From an uncultured Burkholderiales bacterium (lineage in GTDB: Bacteria; Pseudomonadota; Gammaproteobacteria; Burkholderiales; Burkholderiaceae_C), in the NCBI GenBank assembly GCA_937871935.1, contig CALMQI010000209.1:1-58199 (forward strand): a stretch of 58,199 nt of DNA. Direction: 5' to 3'. Below the pieces are notes generated by a model. That model saw only the letters and a program-made list of their open reading frames with translations, searched no databases and had not been told where the DNA came from. This document shows, in pieces, positions 8,304 to 18,029 of this stretch. The position numbers were made by a program, and so were the translations under genes. Position 1 is the stretch's first letter. Each line of letters opens with the position of its first letter.

Positions 8304-10436
8304 GTGAACACCCCGCTGACAATGAATTCGCTGTCGGCTGCGGTCGACCACCTGCTCGACACAGTGGCCGGCGACATCGTGCTCGGCCTGCCGCTGGGCA
8401 TCGGCAAGCCCAATCCGTTCGTCAACGCGCTGTACCGGCGCATCAAGGCCAACCCGGCGCGCCGGCTGACGATCGTGACCGCGCTGTCGCTGGAAAAGCC
8501 CGTCGGCAAGAGCGACCTGGAACGGCACTTCCTCGACCCGCTGGTGCAGCGGGTGTTCGCCGACTATCCGGACCTCGACTACGTGAAGGACGCGCGCGCG
8601 GGCGCGCTGCCGCCGAACATCGAGGTGCGCGAGTTCTTCTTCAAGACCGGCGACTACCTCGGCAATCTGGCGGCCCAGCAGGGCTACATCTCGACCAACT
8701 ACACCTTCGTCGCGCGCGACATGGCGGTGCAGGGCATGAACGTCATCGCGCAGGCGGTGGCGGCACGGCCGGGCGCCGACGGGCTGCGGCTGTCGCTGTC
8801 GAGCAATCCCGACGTCACCTTCGAGGTCGTCGAGCGTTATGCACAGGCCGGCTTGCCGCTGCTGAAGGTCGCCGTCGTCAACGAGCGCATGCCGTTCATG
8901 CCCAACGGCGCCGAGGTGGACGCCGGCTTCTTCGACCTGCTGGTGACCGATCCCGCGGCCACGCACACGCTGTTCGCCCCGCCCAACGGCAAGGTGAGCA
9001 CCGCCGACTATGCGATCGGCCTGCATGCGTCGAGCCTGGTGGCCGATGCCGGCACACTGCAGATCGGCATCGGCTCGCTGGGCGACGCGATCGCGCGTGC
9101 GCTGATCGTGCGCGACCGCCACGGCGCCGAATACCGCCGCATCCTGGAGGATCTGTGCCCCGACGGCATTGCCGGCCGAGAGCTCGGCCGCTTGGACACC
9201 GGCCTGTACGGCTGCTCGGAGATGTTCGTCAACGGCTTCCTGCAACTCATCGAGGCCGGCATCGTGCGCCGCGAGGTGTTCGCCGACCTGACCTTGCAGC
9301 GCCTGCTCAACGAAGGCCGCATCGCCGGCACGGTGGTGACGCCGCAGACGCTGCGCGCGCTGCTCGACGCCGGCCGCATCGGCTCGCCGCTGTCGCCAGG
9401 CGACCTGGCGTTCCTGTCGCGCGTGGGTGTGCTCCGGCCGGAGGTGGCCATCGACGGTGAATCACTCACCTTCGACGGGCGCCGGCTGGCCAACGACCTG
9501 CGTTCGCCGGCGGCATTCGATGCCGTGTGCGAGCAGCTGCTCGGCCCGCGGCTGGCCGGCGGCGTGTTCATGCACGGCGGCTTCTTCCTCGGCCCGTCGG
9601 ACTTCTACGAACGGCTGCGGCGCATGCCCGCGGCCGAGCTGGCGCGCATCGACATGACGCGCATCGACTTCATCAATCAGCTGTACGGCACCGATGCCGT
9701 GCAGATCGAGCTGAAGCGCGCACAGCGCAGCCGCGCCCGCTTCATGAACACGACGATGATCGTCACGCTGCTCGGCGCCGCGGTCTCCGACGCGCTGGAG
9801 AGCGGCCAGGTCGTCTCCGGTGTCGGCGGGCAGTACAACTTCGTCGCGATGGCCCACGCGCTGCCCGACGCACGCTCGATCCTGATGCTGCGCGCCACCC
9901 ATGAGCACAAGGACGGCCTGAAGAGCAGCATCGTCTGGAGCTACGGCCACGTGACGATCCCGCGCCATCTGCGCGACATCGTGATCACCGAGTACGGCGT
10001 GGCCGACCTGCGCGGTCGCAGCGACACCGAGGTGGTGAAGCGCCTGATCGCCGTCGCCGATGCGCGGTTCCAGGGCGAGCTCGTCACGCAGGCCAAGGCA
10101 CACGGCAAGTTGGACCCGAAGTACGAGGTGCCCGAGCGCTACCGACACAACCTGCCGGCCACGCTCGACGAGAAGCTGCACCCCTGGAGCCGGGCCGGTC
10201 TGTTGCCGGACTTTCCGTTCGGCACCGACCTCACCGACGACGAGCTGCACATCGTGCGCGCGCTCAAGCGGCTGAAACACGCAGCCAGCCACCCCTCCGA
10301 ACTGGTGGCGATGGTGCTGAAGAGCCTGTGGGAGGACAAGCAGGCGCCCGCGGCCTATCTGCAGCGGCTGGGGCTGGACGACGCGCGCAGCTTCAAGCAG
10401 TTGTTCCTGAAGCGCCTGTTCGCCGGCAATCTGTAG
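8304..10436 (+). CDS. Acetyl-CoA hydrolase/transferase family protein, long form
   Basis: 710-aa cytoplasmic protein of the class-I CoA-transferase/acetyl-CoA hydrolase family. The N-terminal part has LGLPLGIGKPNPFVNALYRR and the C-terminal AcetylCoA_hyd_C part has SGVGGQYNFVAMAHALPDAR followed by ITEYGVADLRGRSD. Usual family members have about 430-550 residues, so this one belongs to a longer subgroup with extra N- and C-terminal stretches whose substrate is not defined. GTG 8304 is chosen because GGAGG lies five bases upstream (8294-8298); the longer TTG 8292 would overlap that site. It stands alone, followed by a GC-rich hairpin. Confidence 0.83.
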   Translation: MNTPLTMNSLSAAVDHLLDTVAGDIVLGLPLGIGKPNPFVNALYRRIKANPARRLTIVTALSLEKPVGKSDLERHFLDPLVQRVFADYPDLDYVKDARAGALPPNIEVREFFFKTGDYLGNLAAQQGYISTNYTFVARDMAVQGMNVIAQAVAARPGADGLRLSLSSNPDVTFEVVERYAQAGLPLLKVAVVNERMPFMPNGAEVDAGFFDLLVTDPAATHTLFAPPNGKVSTADYAIGLHASSLVADAGTLQIGIGSLGDAIARALIVRDRHGAEYRRILEDLCPDGIAGRELGRLDTGLYGCSEMFVNGFLQLIEAGIVRREVFADLTLQRLLNEGRIAGTVVTPQTLRALLDAGRIGSPLSPGDLAFLSRVGVLRPEVAIDGESLTFDGRRLANDLRSPAAFDAVCEQLLGPRLAGGVFMHGGFFLGPSDFYERLRRMPAAELARIDMTRIDFINQLYGTDAVQIELKRAQRSRARFMNTTMIVTLLGAAVSDALESGQVVSGVGGQYNFVAMAHALPDARSILMLRATHEHKDGLKSSIVWSYGHVTIPRHLRDIVITEYGVADLRGRSDTEVVKRLIAVADARFQGELVTQAKAHGKLDPKYEVPERYRHNLPATLDEKLHPWSRAGLLPDFPFGTDLTDDELHIVRALKRLKHAASHPSELVAMVLKSLWEDKQAPAAYLQRLGLDDARSFKQLFLKRLFAGNL

Positions 10437-10449
10437 CGTCGCCCGGCCG

Positions 10450-10470
10450 CGCCGGCCCGTGCGGCCGGCG
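10450..10470 (+). terminator. GC hairpin after the acetyl-CoA hydrolase gene
   Basis: Perfect 8-bp stem CGCCGGCC/GGCCGGCG with loop CGTGC, 13 bp after the stop codon. There is no T-run, so it may only pause polymerase or stabilise the 3' end. Confidence 0.4.
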
Positions 10471-10495
10471 GGCCGCTTGACGGCGGCGGCTCATC

Positions 10496-10523
10496 GCTAT
10501 TAAAGTGATATCACTTCAATAGC
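10496..10523. promoter_or_regulatory. 28-bp palindrome upstream of the SPFH gene (candidate operator)
   Basis: The core AAGTGATATCACTT (10503-10516) is a perfect palindrome. Pairing continues outward to 10496 and 10523 with one mismatched pair (A10502/C10517). It is the only A+T-rich stretch between the two genes, 12 bp before ATG 10536. The small ribbon-helix-helix protein encoded two genes on is an obvious candidate to bind it as a symmetric dimer pair. Confidence 0.6.
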
Positions 10524-10535
10524 CAGAGGCCGACC

Positions 10536-11426
10536 ATGGACCGCACCACCGAACGGCGCCGCGAACAGGACTTCCGCTCGTCCAACGGCTATGCGATGGC
10601 CGCCTTGTCGATCGGTCTGGGCCTGCTCGGGCTGGCGGCCCTGGTCTGGCTACGCGGTCCCGGCCCGGTGGCGTTCGTCGGCGAGGTGTTGCTGGCGGTG
10701 CTCGGCGGCTTCCTGCTCACGGGCCTGTACATGCTGCAGCCCAACGAGGGCGCGATCCTCACGCTGTTCGGCCAGTACGTGGGCACCGACCGCCAGGAGG
10801 GCCTGCGCTGGGCCAACCCCTTCTTCCGCAAGCGCCACATCTCGCTGCGGGCACGCAACCTCAACGCGCCCACCCTCAAGGTCAACGACAAGCGCGGCAA
10901 CCCGGTCGAGATCAGCGCCGTCGTGGTCTGGCGCGTCTACGACACCGCGATGGCGGTGTTCGAGGTCGACAACTACGAGAACTACGTCGCCGTGCAGGCG
11001 GAAGCGGCGATCCGCCACGTGGCCACGCAGTTTGCCTACGACGAGGGTGACGACGTGCCGCCCGGCGAGACCACGCTGCGGGCCGGCAACGCGGTGGCCG
11101 CCGCGTTGAAGACCGAGCTGCAGGAGCGCTTCGACGATGCCGGCGTGGCGGTCGAAGACGCCAAGCTGAGCCACCTGGCCTACGCGCCCGAGATCGCGCA
11201 GGTGATGCTGCGCCGGCAGCAGGCCGAGGCCATCATCAGTGCGCGGCAGAAGATCGTGCACGGCGCGGTGACCATGGTCGAGTCGGCGCTGGCGGCCCTG
11301 TCGGAACGCGAGATCGTCGTGCTCGACGACGAACGCAAGGCCGCGATGGTGAGCAACCTGCTCGTCGTGCTGTGCTCCGACAAGGACGCGCAGCCGATCG
11401 TCAACGCCGGCACGCTGTACACCTAG
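10536..11426 (+). CDS. SPFH/band 7 (slipin/HflK-like) membrane protein
   Basis: 296-aa protein with two adjacent N-terminal membrane helices (about residues 18-40 and 46-66) and an SPFH domain (about 70-270: [56 protein letters not shown]). The C-terminal helix with repeated Ala/Glu spacing should drive oligomerisation into membrane-associated rings or cages. Such proteins organise membrane microdomains and protease complexes, but this branch has no defined partner. The gene lies behind a 28-bp palindrome and is followed after 12 bp by an Arc-type DNA-binding gene, a pairing I have seen recur with this family. Autoregulation by that protein is an inference. Confidence 0.87.
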   Translation: MDRTTERRREQDFRSSNGYAMAALSIGLGLLGLAALVWLRGPGPVAFVGEVLLAVLGGFLLTGLYMLQPNEGAILTLFGQYVGTDRQEGLRWANPFFRKRHISLRARNLNAPTLKVNDKRGNPVEISAVVVWRVYDTAMAVFEVDNYENYVAVQAEAAIRHVATQFAYDEGDDVPPGETTLRAGNAVAAALKTELQERFDDAGVAVEDAKLSHLAYAPEIAQVMLRRQQAEAIISARQKIVHGAVTMVESALAALSEREIVVLDDERKAAMVSNLLVVLCSDKDAQPIVNAGTLYT

Positions 11427-11438
11427 GCCCGACGGAGC

Positions 11439-11645
11439 GTGGCGTCGCCCGACAAGAAGTCGTTCCTGCTGCGCATCGATCCGGCGCTGTGGGCCGAGAT
11501 CGAGCGCCTGGCCGCGCAGGACCTGCGCAGCGCCAACGCGCAGGTCGAGTACCTGCTGCGCGAAGCCCTGGCGCGGCGCGGGCGCCACGTGGCCACCGAC
11601 CCCGGGGCGCCGCGCAGCGGGCCGGCAAAGACCGGCCGCCGCTGA
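11439..11645 (+). CDS. Arc-family ribbon-helix-helix DNA-binding protein
   Basis: 68-aa basic protein. A beta strand KSFLLRIDPALW (residues 7-18) and helices EIERLAAQDLRS and NAQVEYLLREALARRG form a typical ribbon-helix-helix fold that binds DNA as a dimer. The tail is Arg/Pro/Gly-rich and likely disordered. GTG 11439 is the only sensible start and lies 12 bp after the SPFH stop, with GACGGAG before it, so the two are probably co-transcribed. It may bind the palindrome at 10496-10523 and repress its own operon; the sequence shows only co-location, not binding. Confidence 0.78.
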   Translation: MASPDKKSFLLRIDPALWAEIERLAAQDLRSANAQVEYLLREALARRGRHVATDPGAPRSGPAKTGRR

Positions 11646-11679
11646 CGGCGAGGCACAGCTGGCGCCGTAGACTCGGCCG

Positions 11680-13506
11680 ATGGCCGATACCGCCTCCACG
11701 CTACACGCTGCCCTGCCCCGCGCCACACAGCCACCCGCCAAGGGCTCGCCGCGCTCGCTGTCGGGGCTGCTGCCGTTCCTGCGGCCGTACCGCGGGCGCA
11801 TCGGACTCGCACTGCTGTTCCTGGTCGCGGCAGCCGCCACCACGCTGGTGTTTCCGCTGGCGCTGAAGTCGCTGATCGACCAAGGCCTGGTGTCGGCCGA
11901 TCCGGGCCAACGCGTGATGGCGCTGCGCGAGCACTTCCTGGCGCTGTTTGCCGTTGGTGCCGCGCTCGGCGTGTTCTCGGCGGCGCGCTTCTACATGGTG
12001 TCGTGGCTGGGCGAGCGCGTCACCGCCGACCTGCGCAATGCCGTCTACGGCCACGTGCTGCGGCAGAGCCCCGAATTCTTCGAGACCACGCAGACCGGCG
12101 AGGTGCTGTCGCGCCTGACCACCGACACCACGCTCGTGCAGACCGTGGTCGGCTCGAGCCTGAGCATGGGCCTGCGCAACACGGTGATGGGCATCGGCGC
12201 GCTGGCCATGCTGGTCGTCACCAACCCCTACGTGATGACGCAGGTGCTCGGCATCCTGGTGCTGGTGGTGCTGCCGTCGCTGTACTTCGGCCGGCGCGTT
12301 CGGCGCCTGTCGCGCGCCAGCCAGGACCGCGTGGCCGACTCGAGCGCCATTGCCGCCGAAGTGTTGAACGCGATTCCCGTGGTGCAGGGCTTCGTGCAGG
12401 AGGTGCGCGAGTCGCAGCGCTTCGGCCTGGCCACCGAGAACGCGTTCGACACCGCGCGCAAGCGCACGCGCGTGCGTGCCTTCCTGGTCGCCTTCATCAT
12501 CAGCGCGACCTTCGGCGCGCTGCTGTGGGGGCTGTACCAGGGCACGCAGGCGGTCGTGGCCGGCCGCATCAGCGCCGGGCATCTGGGCCAGACGGTGGTC
12601 TACGTGATCATCCTGGTCGGCAGCGTCGCGGTGTTGTCCGAGGTCTACGGCGACCTGCTGCGTGCGGCCGGTGCCACCGAGCGGCTGATGGAACTGCTGG
12701 CGGCCCGCTCGCCGGTGGCCGAGCCCGCGGCGCCGCGCGCGCTGCCGGCGGCGCACGGTGGCTCGTCGGTCAGCTTCGAGCGGGTCACCTTCCACTACCC
12801 GTCACGTCCGCAGCTGCCGGCCCTGCGCGACATCACGCTGCACGTATCGCCGGGCGAGACGGTGGCGCTGGTCGGCCCCAGCGGCGCGGGCAAGAGCACG
12901 CTGTTCCACCTGCTGCTGCGCTTCTACGACGCGCGGCACGGCGCGGTGAGCGTCGACGGCGTGCCGGTGCGCGAGGTGGCGCTGGCCGAGCTGCGCCAGC
13001 GCATCGGCATCGTGCCGCAGGACAGCACCATCTTCTCGACCAGCGCGATGGAGAACATCCGCTACGGTCGGCCCGGCGCCAGCGACGACGAGGTGATCGC
13101 GGCCGCACGCTCGGCCTTCGCGCACGACTTCATCCTTGCGCTGCCGGAAGGTTATGCGAGCTTCCTGGGCGAGCGCGGGGTGCGCCTGTCGGGCGGGCAG
13201 CGCCAGCGCATCGCGATCGCGCGCGCGATGCTGAAGAACCCGCCGCTGTTGCTGCTCGACGAGGCCACCAGCGCGCTCGACGCCGAGAGCGAACGCATGG
13301 TGCAGGCGGCGCTGGAGGCGGCCATGAAAGACCGCACCACGCTGGTCATCGCCCACCGGCTGGCCACCGTGCAGCGCGCCAACCGCATCGTCGTGCTGGA
13401 CCAGGGCCGCATCGTCGACACCGGCACGCACGCCGAGCTGGTGGCCCGCGGTGGCCTGTACGCGCGGCTGGCCGCGATGCAGTTCGATCTGCAGCCCGCC
13501 GCCTAG
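11680..13506 (+). CDS. ABC half-exporter, fused membrane and ATPase domains (ABCB/MsbA-like)
   Basis: 608-aa inner-membrane exporter that acts as a homodimer. The six-helix domain spans about residues 25-330 and the ATPase domain about 360-600. Walker A is GPSGAGKST, the signature [15 protein letters not shown], Walker [13 protein letters not shown], and the switch histidine sits in IAHRLATV. The sequence resembles the ABCB10/TAP-like branch of MsbA-type exporters, which move lipids, peptides or drugs; the substrate cannot be told from sequence. Start ATG 11680 precedes a hydrophilic N-terminus of about 30 residues. thyA begins 10 bp after its stop, so read-through transcription is likely. 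Confidence 0.9.
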   Translation: MADTASTLHAALPRATQPPAKGSPRSLSGLLPFLRPYRGRIGLALLFLVAAAATTLVFPLALKSLIDQGLVSADPGQRVMALREHFLALFAVGAALGVFSAARFYMVSWLGERVTADLRNAVYGHVLRQSPEFFETTQTGEVLSRLTTDTTLVQTVVGSSLSMGLRNTVMGIGALAMLVVTNPYVMTQVLGILVLVVLPSLYFGRRVRRLSRASQDRVADSSAIAAEVLNAIPVVQGFVQEVRESQRFGLATENAFDTARKRTRVRAFLVAFIISATFGALLWGLYQGTQAVVAGRISAGHLGQTVVYVIILVGSVAVLSEVYGDLLRAAGATERLMELLAARSPVAEPAAPRALPAAHGGSSVSFERVTFHYPSRPQLPALRDITLHVSPGETVALVGPSGAGKSTLFHLLLRFYDARHGAVSVDGVPVREVALAELRQRIGIVPQDSTIFSTSAMENIRYGRPGASDDEVIAAARSAFAHDFILALPEGYASFLGERGVRLSGGQRQRIAIARAMLKNPPLLLLDEATSALDAESERMVQAALEAAMKDRTTLVIAHRLATVQRANRIVVLDQGRIVDTGTHAELVARGGLYARLAAMQFDLQPAA

Positions 13507-13516
13507 AATCGGCCGC

Positions 13517-14356
13517 ATGAGTTCGCCGCCACGCCCCGTCCGCTCGCAGTACGAGGACTTCATGCGCCACGTGTTCACGCACGGCGTGCACAGGGCCGAC
13601 CGGACGGGCACCGGCACCAGGAGCGTGTTCGGCCACCAGATGCGCTTCGACCTGAACGAGGGCTTTCCGCTCGTCACGACGAAGAAGGTGCACCTCAAGT
13701 CGATCATCCTCGAGCTGCTGTGGTTCCTGCGCGGCGACGGCAATGCGCGCTGGCTGCAGGAGCGCGGCGTGACGATCTGGGACGAGTGGGCCAAGGCCGA
13801 CGGCGACCTGGGCCCCGTGTACGGCGTGCAATGGCGCAGCTGGCCCACGCCGGGCGGCGGCCACGTCGACCAGATCGCCGGTGTGGTGAAGCAGCTGAAG
13901 AGCAACCCCGATTCGCGCCGCATCATCGTCAGCGCCTGGAACGTGGCCGACCTGCCGCAGATGGCGCTGCTGCCGTGCCATGCGTTCTTCCAGTTCTACG
14001 TGGCGCCGGGTGATTCGCCCTCGGCTCGGGGCCGCCTGAGCTGCCAGCTCTACCAGCGCAGCGCCGACATCTTTCTCGGCGTGCCGTTCAACATCGCGAG
14101 TTATGCCCTGCTGACGCACATGCTGGCGCAGCAGTGCGATTTGGACGTCGGCGACTTCATCTGGACCGGCGGCGACTGCCACATCTACAGCAACCACGAG
14201 GAACAGGTGCGCACCCAGCTGGCCCGCACGCCCTACCCCTACCCGGTGCTGCAGATCAACCGCCGGCCGCCGTCGATCGACGACTACGAGTACGACGACT
14301 TCGCGATGCTCGACTACGTCTGCCACCCGGCCATCAAGGCGCCGGTGGCGGTATAG
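13517..14356 (+). CDS. thyA: Thymidylate synthase
   Basis: Converts dUMP to dTMP using methylene-tetrahydrofolate, yielding dihydrofolate that FolA (15972-16508) reduces again. 279 aa. Signature elements are [32 protein letters not shown]-like [20 protein letters not shown], the nucleophile region [13 protein letters not shown] with the active-site Cys, and [19 protein letters not shown] (dUMP contacts). The length is slightly above the E. coli enzyme (264 aa) because of a short insert near SPSARG. ATG 13517 is chosen over GTG-type extensions because homology (QYEDFMRHV) begins right after it. It is ten bases from the ABC exporter. Confidence 0.97.
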   Translation: MSSPPRPVRSQYEDFMRHVFTHGVHRADRTGTGTRSVFGHQMRFDLNEGFPLVTTKKVHLKSIILELLWFLRGDGNARWLQERGVTIWDEWAKADGDLGPVYGVQWRSWPTPGGGHVDQIAGVVKQLKSNPDSRRIIVSAWNVADLPQMALLPCHAFFQFYVAPGDSPSARGRLSCQLYQRSADIFLGVPFNIASYALLTHMLAQQCDLDVGDFIWTGGDCHIYSNHEEQVRTQLARTPYPYPVLQINRRPPSIDDYEYDDFAMLDYVCHPAIKAPVAV

Positions 14357-14476
14357 CGGCGGCGCAAGACCCGCACGTGCGGGGTGTGACAGCTCGTTGC
14401 GACGAGCGCAATGCGCCTCGACGCGTCAGAATCGTGCCATTCAGGGCGCTTTTGAGTCGGCCCAGGGAGCACAACA

Positions 14477-15928
14477 ATGTCGACGCGGTGGGTCCAAGGC
14501 CTTTGGCGGCGGGTGCTGGGCGCCGCCACGATCGTCACCATGCTGGTCAGCTGCGGCGGCAGCAGCGACAGTCGCGGGCCGTTGCCCGCGCCGGGCGGCG
14601 GCGCATCGGCGGTCGTGATCACTGCGCCGGCGAACCTGTCGACCATCTCCACCGCTGACCTCGTCGTCAGTGCCACCGCCAGCCCGGCCGCCGGCACCTC
14701 GGTGGCGACGATCGAGTTCCAGATCGACGGCGTCCCTATCGGCACGCCGTCGGCGGCCACCGACTCGGCGCCGGTGACCGTCGCCGACTACGCGTCGGGT
14801 CAGCACGTGATCCGCGCCCGGGCCTTCGACAACAGCGGCGTGGCGTCCGGCTGGACCACGGTGACGGTGCAGTTCCCGGGCACACGCACGCAACCGGCCG
14901 GCTTCACACGTGACGAAGCCTTCGTGACGGGACTGTCGAACGCCACGGCGATCGCACAGGCGCCGGACGGGCGACTGTTCATCGCCGAGCAGGGTGGCAC
15001 GCTGCGCGTGGTGAAGAATGGCGTGTTGCTCGGCACGCCCTTCGTGTCGTTGACCGTCGATGCCAACAACGAGCGTGGCCTGCTCGGCGTTGCGCTGCAC
15101 CCCGACTTCGCGAACAACGGATTCGTCTACGTCTACTACACCGCCACTCAACCGACGATCCACAACCGCATCAGCCGCTTCACGGCATCGGGCGATGTCG
15201 CCGCGCCGAACAGCGAGTTGATACTCGCCGACCTGCCCACACTGGGCGCCGGCAACCACAACGGCGGCGCGCTGCATTTCGGTACGGACGGCAAGCTGTA
15301 TGTCGGCGTCGGTGAGAACAACGTCGGCACCAACGCGCAGGACCTGAACACCCCGCTCGGCAAGATGCTGCGCTTCAACGACGACGGGACCATTCCTGCC
15401 GACAACCCCTTCTGCACGACGACCGGCAACAACGCCTGCGCCGTCTGGGCCTACGGGCTGCGCAATCCCTTCACCTTTGCGATCCAGCCGGTCACCGGCC
15501 GCCTGCACATCAACGACGTCGGCCAGAACACCTGGGAGGAGATCAACCTCGGGGCCCGGGGCGCCAACTACGGCTGGCCCAACTCGGAGGGGCCGACCTC
15601 GGCCGCCGGCGAGACCGGGCCGTTGTTCACCTACAAGCAGACCGCCGGCAACCCACCCGGCTCGGAGCCCGGCGGATTCTTCACCGGCCGCGCGATCACC
15701 GGCGGCGCGTTCTATCCCTCGACGGGGCCGTTCGGCGCACCCTACTTCGGCGGCTACTTCTTCGCCGACCTGACGAGCCGCTTCGTCGGCTTCCTCGACC
15801 TGGCCAACGACAACGCGGCCTATGCATTCGGCAGCGTCGTCAGCAACCCGGTCAATATGATCGTCGCCAATGACGGCGCGCTGCTCGTGCTGACTCAGTC
15901 GAACCTCGTGCGCTTCAGCAAACTCTGA
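14477..15928 (+). CDS. PQQ-dependent sugar dehydrogenase-like lipoprotein
   Basis: 483-aa exported lipoprotein. Signal residues 1-25 end in the lipobox LVSC with Cys 26. An Ig-like domain (about 45-140, ITAPANLSTISTADLVVSAT) precedes a six-bladed beta-propeller of the soluble glucose/sorbosone dehydrogenase type (about 145-483), with blade motifs RLFIAEQGGTLRVV, GLLGVALHPDFANNGFVYVY, GNHNGGALHFG and NYGWPNSEG. The HNGG and YGWP motifs are typical of PQQ- and calcium-binding members. It probably oxidises a sugar or sugar alcohol in the periplasm; the substrate is unknown. GGGAG precedes ATG 14477. It separates thyA from folA, which are usually adjacent. Confidence 0.85.
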   Translation: MSTRWVQGLWRRVLGAATIVTMLVSCGGSSDSRGPLPAPGGGASAVVITAPANLSTISTADLVVSATASPAAGTSVATIEFQIDGVPIGTPSAATDSAPVTVADYASGQHVIRARAFDNSGVASGWTTVTVQFPGTRTQPAGFTRDEAFVTGLSNATAIAQAPDGRLFIAEQGGTLRVVKNGVLLGTPFVSLTVDANNERGLLGVALHPDFANNGFVYVYYTATQPTIHNRISRFTASGDVAAPNSELILADLPTLGAGNHNGGALHFGTDGKLYVGVGENNVGTNAQDLNTPLGKMLRFNDDGTIPADNPFCTTTGNNACAVWAYGLRNPFTFAIQPVTGRLHINDVGQNTWEEINLGARGANYGWPNSEGPTSAAGETGPLFTYKQTAGNPPGSEPGGFFTGRAITGGAFYPSTGPFGAPYFGGYFFADLTSRFVGFLDLANDNAAYAFGSVVSNPVNMIVANDGALLVLTQSNLVRFSKL

Positions 15929-15971
15929 GACTCCCGCGGCCGCGTGCGAATCGCGGCGACAATGCGCGCCG

Positions 15972-16508
15972 ATGTCGACGACGCCCGCCCGTTTGCCGCG
16001 CCTGACCGTGATCGCCGCCGTCGCGCGCAACGGCGTGATCGGCCGCGCCGGTGCGATTCCGTGGCGGCTGCCGGCCGACATGGCGCACTTTCGGGCGCTC
16101 ACGCGCGGCTGCCCGGTGATCATGGGCCGCCGCACCTGGGATTCGCTGCCCGAGCGCTTCCGCCCGCTGCCCGAGCGCACGAACATCGTCGTCACCCGAC
16201 AGGCGGGCTGGCAAGCCGCAGGCGCGCTGAGTGCGACCTCGCTCGCCGCCGCTGTCGCGCAGGCGCACACCGTCACGCCGCCGGCGGGCAGCGTGTTCGT
16301 GATAGGTGGTGCCGAGCTGTACGGGCAGGCGCTGCCAGGGGCCGACAGGTTGGAGCTCACCGAACTGCAGGTCGACATCGAAGGCGACACGGTGTTCCCG
16401 CCGTGGAATCGCGACGACTTCATCGAGCTGCGCCGCGAGGTGCATGCTGCGGCCGGGCCCGATGCCCCTGCCTTCCACTTCGTCACCTATCGCCGCCAGG
16501 AACGCTGA
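15972..16508 (+). CDS. folA: Dihydrofolate reductase
   Basis: NADPH-dependent reduction of dihydrofolate to tetrahydrofolate, serving ThyA upstream. 178 aa, close to the 160-170 usual. Key parts are IAAVARNGVIGRAGAIPWRL (substrate loop), ADMAHFRALTRGCPVIMGRRTWDSLP in two pieces (active-site Asp and cofactor site), VFVIGGAELYGQAL and the C-terminal VDIEGDTVFPPW. Chromosomal type rather than an integron dfr cassette, judging by its neighbours. ATG 15972 is assumed; the short leader MSTTPARLPR is not conserved. The mobile element begins a few tens to a few hundred bases downstream. Confidence 0.96.
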   Translation: MSTTPARLPRLTVIAAVARNGVIGRAGAIPWRLPADMAHFRALTRGCPVIMGRRTWDSLPERFRPLPERTNIVVTRQAGWQAAGALSATSLAAAVAQAHTVTPPAGSVFVIGGAELYGQALPGADRLELTELQVDIEGDTVFPPWNRDDFIELRREVHAAAGPDAPAFHFVTYRRQER

Positions 16509-16546
16509 GCAAGGGCGTTCCCCGCGGTCGGACACACAAGCTGCCA

Positions 16547-16571
16547 TGAAGCTCGCCACCTGCGAGCTTCA
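16547..16571. terminator. Perfect 10-bp inverted repeat after folA
   Basis: TGAAGCTCGC/GCGAGCTTCA with loop CACCT, 38 bp after the folA stop. No T-run follows. It could be the folA transcript end, or lie near the junction between chromosome and mobile element. Confidence 0.45.
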
Positions 16572-16683
16572 CTAGCGTTTCACGGAATCTCAATGCGTCC
16601 CAGCGTGCGCAAGCATCCTGTTGTCGCCAAAGGATTTTCCTCCGCTGACGTCCGACAACATGTCATTGCACCGCACTCGAAAC

Positions 16684-16731
16684 GGGTAGCTAGCTGGGTA
16701 GCCAGAGCGCTAGACTTGGCCCTAGCTACCC
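16684..16731. promoter_or_regulatory. GGGTAGC half-sites before the integrase (candidate operator or arm sites)
   Basis: GGGTAGCTAG (16684-16693) and its exact inverse CTAGCTACCC (16722-16731) flank a further direct GGGTAGC (16696-16702). They end 14 bp before the integrase ATG. The layout suits an autoregulatory operator, or integrase/excisionase arm sites. Confidence 0.5.
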
Positions 16732-16745
16732 ACTGGAGAAGCACC

Positions 16746-18005
16746 ATGGCGCGGCATGGAAATCTGCTTGACGACGTTCAGATCAGGCACTGGATCACGA
16801 AGGGCGAACCGACCGCGCGATCCGATGGCGAAGGACTGACATTCACACTGTCAGGTGCAGGTACAGCCGCATGGATCCTGCGGTATCGAATCCCCGGAAA
16901 CCGGCGCAAGGAGATCACGCTCGGGAACTACCCAGACATGTCGCTGGCAGCGGCCCGGAAGCTGGCGCGCGAGCGTCGAGTCGATGTTGACCAAGGCAAG
17001 GACCCGGCTGCGCAGAAGAAGGTTGAAAAGATGCGCACGCAGATGGCGTGGACAGTGCGCCAGCTGGTCGATGACTACGAGGTCAAGAAGCTGACGACCC
17101 CGCCTCTGGCCGAGGGGACCGTGTACTACCGCAAGTGGGACCTCGACAAGATCATCAAGCCCAAGTTGGGTTCCATGGAGGTCCGCCACGTCACAGCGGC
17201 CGACATCGTGCATGTCATCGAGTCCAGCAAGCGCTCGTGGACCATCTGCAAACGCCTCCTGACCTCCGCCAAGCTTCTTTTCGCACACGCGTGTGGCAAA
17301 CGGCTGATTGACGTCAATCCTTGTGTCGGCATCGACCTGACGGCGCTGATGGGCGCACGGCCGCCGATACGTCGGCGCGTCATGCTTACCGAGGACGAAC
17401 TGCGCGTCTTGCTCAAAGACATCGACGATATCGGACCCGAGAACGGGCTGGCCTTCCGCATCTTGCTGGCAACGTGCGTCCGGTCGATTGAGCTTGCGAA
17501 GGCGCGCTGGGAGCACGTCGATTTCGAACGCGCGACTTGGTGGGTACCCGATGAATCGGTGAAGACGCGCGCTGGCTTCCTTGTCCCGATCACTCCGACG
17601 GTCGTGGCATGGTTCCAGAAGCTTCGCGCGTTGGCCGGTGGCTCGCCCTGGGTCTTGCCGGCAAGAAGAGCTCGCCGACGTCAACGATTAGGTGATACCC
17701 ATGTCGGCAAGACCACTCTGTGGGCGGCAATCGCTCGGGCCTTCGAGCGAGGCCACTTGGACGTACGCCGCTTCACCCCACACGACACCCGAAGCACGGC
17801 CAAGGGCCACATGCGAAACATGGGCATCAAGAACGAGATTACCGAGATCGCGCTCAACCACACCTTGAAAGGCATGGAGGCGGTCTACGACGTTCGTGAC
17901 GAGATTCCGGAGCGCCGTTTCGCTCTTGAGCGCTGGGCGGCGTTCATAGAGGCCTGCGAAAGTGGCAAACCTTGGAACGTCGTGCCACTCAGGCAAGTCG
18001 CATAG
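16746..18005 (+). CDS. Tyrosine-type site-specific integrase (DUF4102 N-terminus)
   Basis: 419-aa integrase of the phage P4/ICE type. The N-terminal domain (about residues 15-95) has ITLGNYPDMSLAAARKLARE, a core-binding SAM-like domain spans about 100-195, and the catalytic domain carries Arg in ATCVRSIELAKARW, HDTR in RFTPHDTRSTAKG, His in LNHT and the nucleophile Tyr in AVYDVRDE. All catalytic residues are present, so it is probably active. ATG 16746 follows GGAGAA, and longer starts would run through the repeat operator. It lies just downstream of folA and marks the likely left boundary of the mobile element. The attachment site cannot be located without the other end. Confidence 0.92.
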   Translation: MARHGNLLDDVQIRHWITKGEPTARSDGEGLTFTLSGAGTAAWILRYRIPGNRRKEITLGNYPDMSLAAARKLARERRVDVDQGKDPAAQKKVEKMRTQMAWTVRQLVDDYEVKKLTTPPLAEGTVYYRKWDLDKIIKPKLGSMEVRHVTAADIVHVIESSKRSWTICKRLLTSAKLLFAHACGKRLIDVNPCVGIDLTALMGARPPIRRRVMLTEDELRVLLKDIDDIGPENGLAFRILLATCVRSIELAKARWEHVDFERATWWVPDESVKTRAGFLVPITPTVVAWFQKLRALAGGSPWVLPARRARRRQRLGDTHVGKTTLWAAIARAFERGHLDVRRFTPHDTRSTAKGHMRNMGIKNEITEIALNHTLKGMEAVYDVRDEIPERRFALERWAAFIEACESGKPWNVVPLRQVA

Positions 18006-18029
18006 TCAAGCTGTTCGCCCTGCGACTAC

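Noticed and set aside
10450-10470. Classic rho-independent terminator after the acetyl-CoA hydrolase
   Set aside because: The stem is perfect but no T-run follows, so it was listed only with low confidence.
13517-16508. thyA-folA as one operon
   Set aside because: A separate lipoprotein gene with its own ribosome site and a 120-bp gap lies between them, so a single thyA-folA transcript cannot be claimed from sequence.
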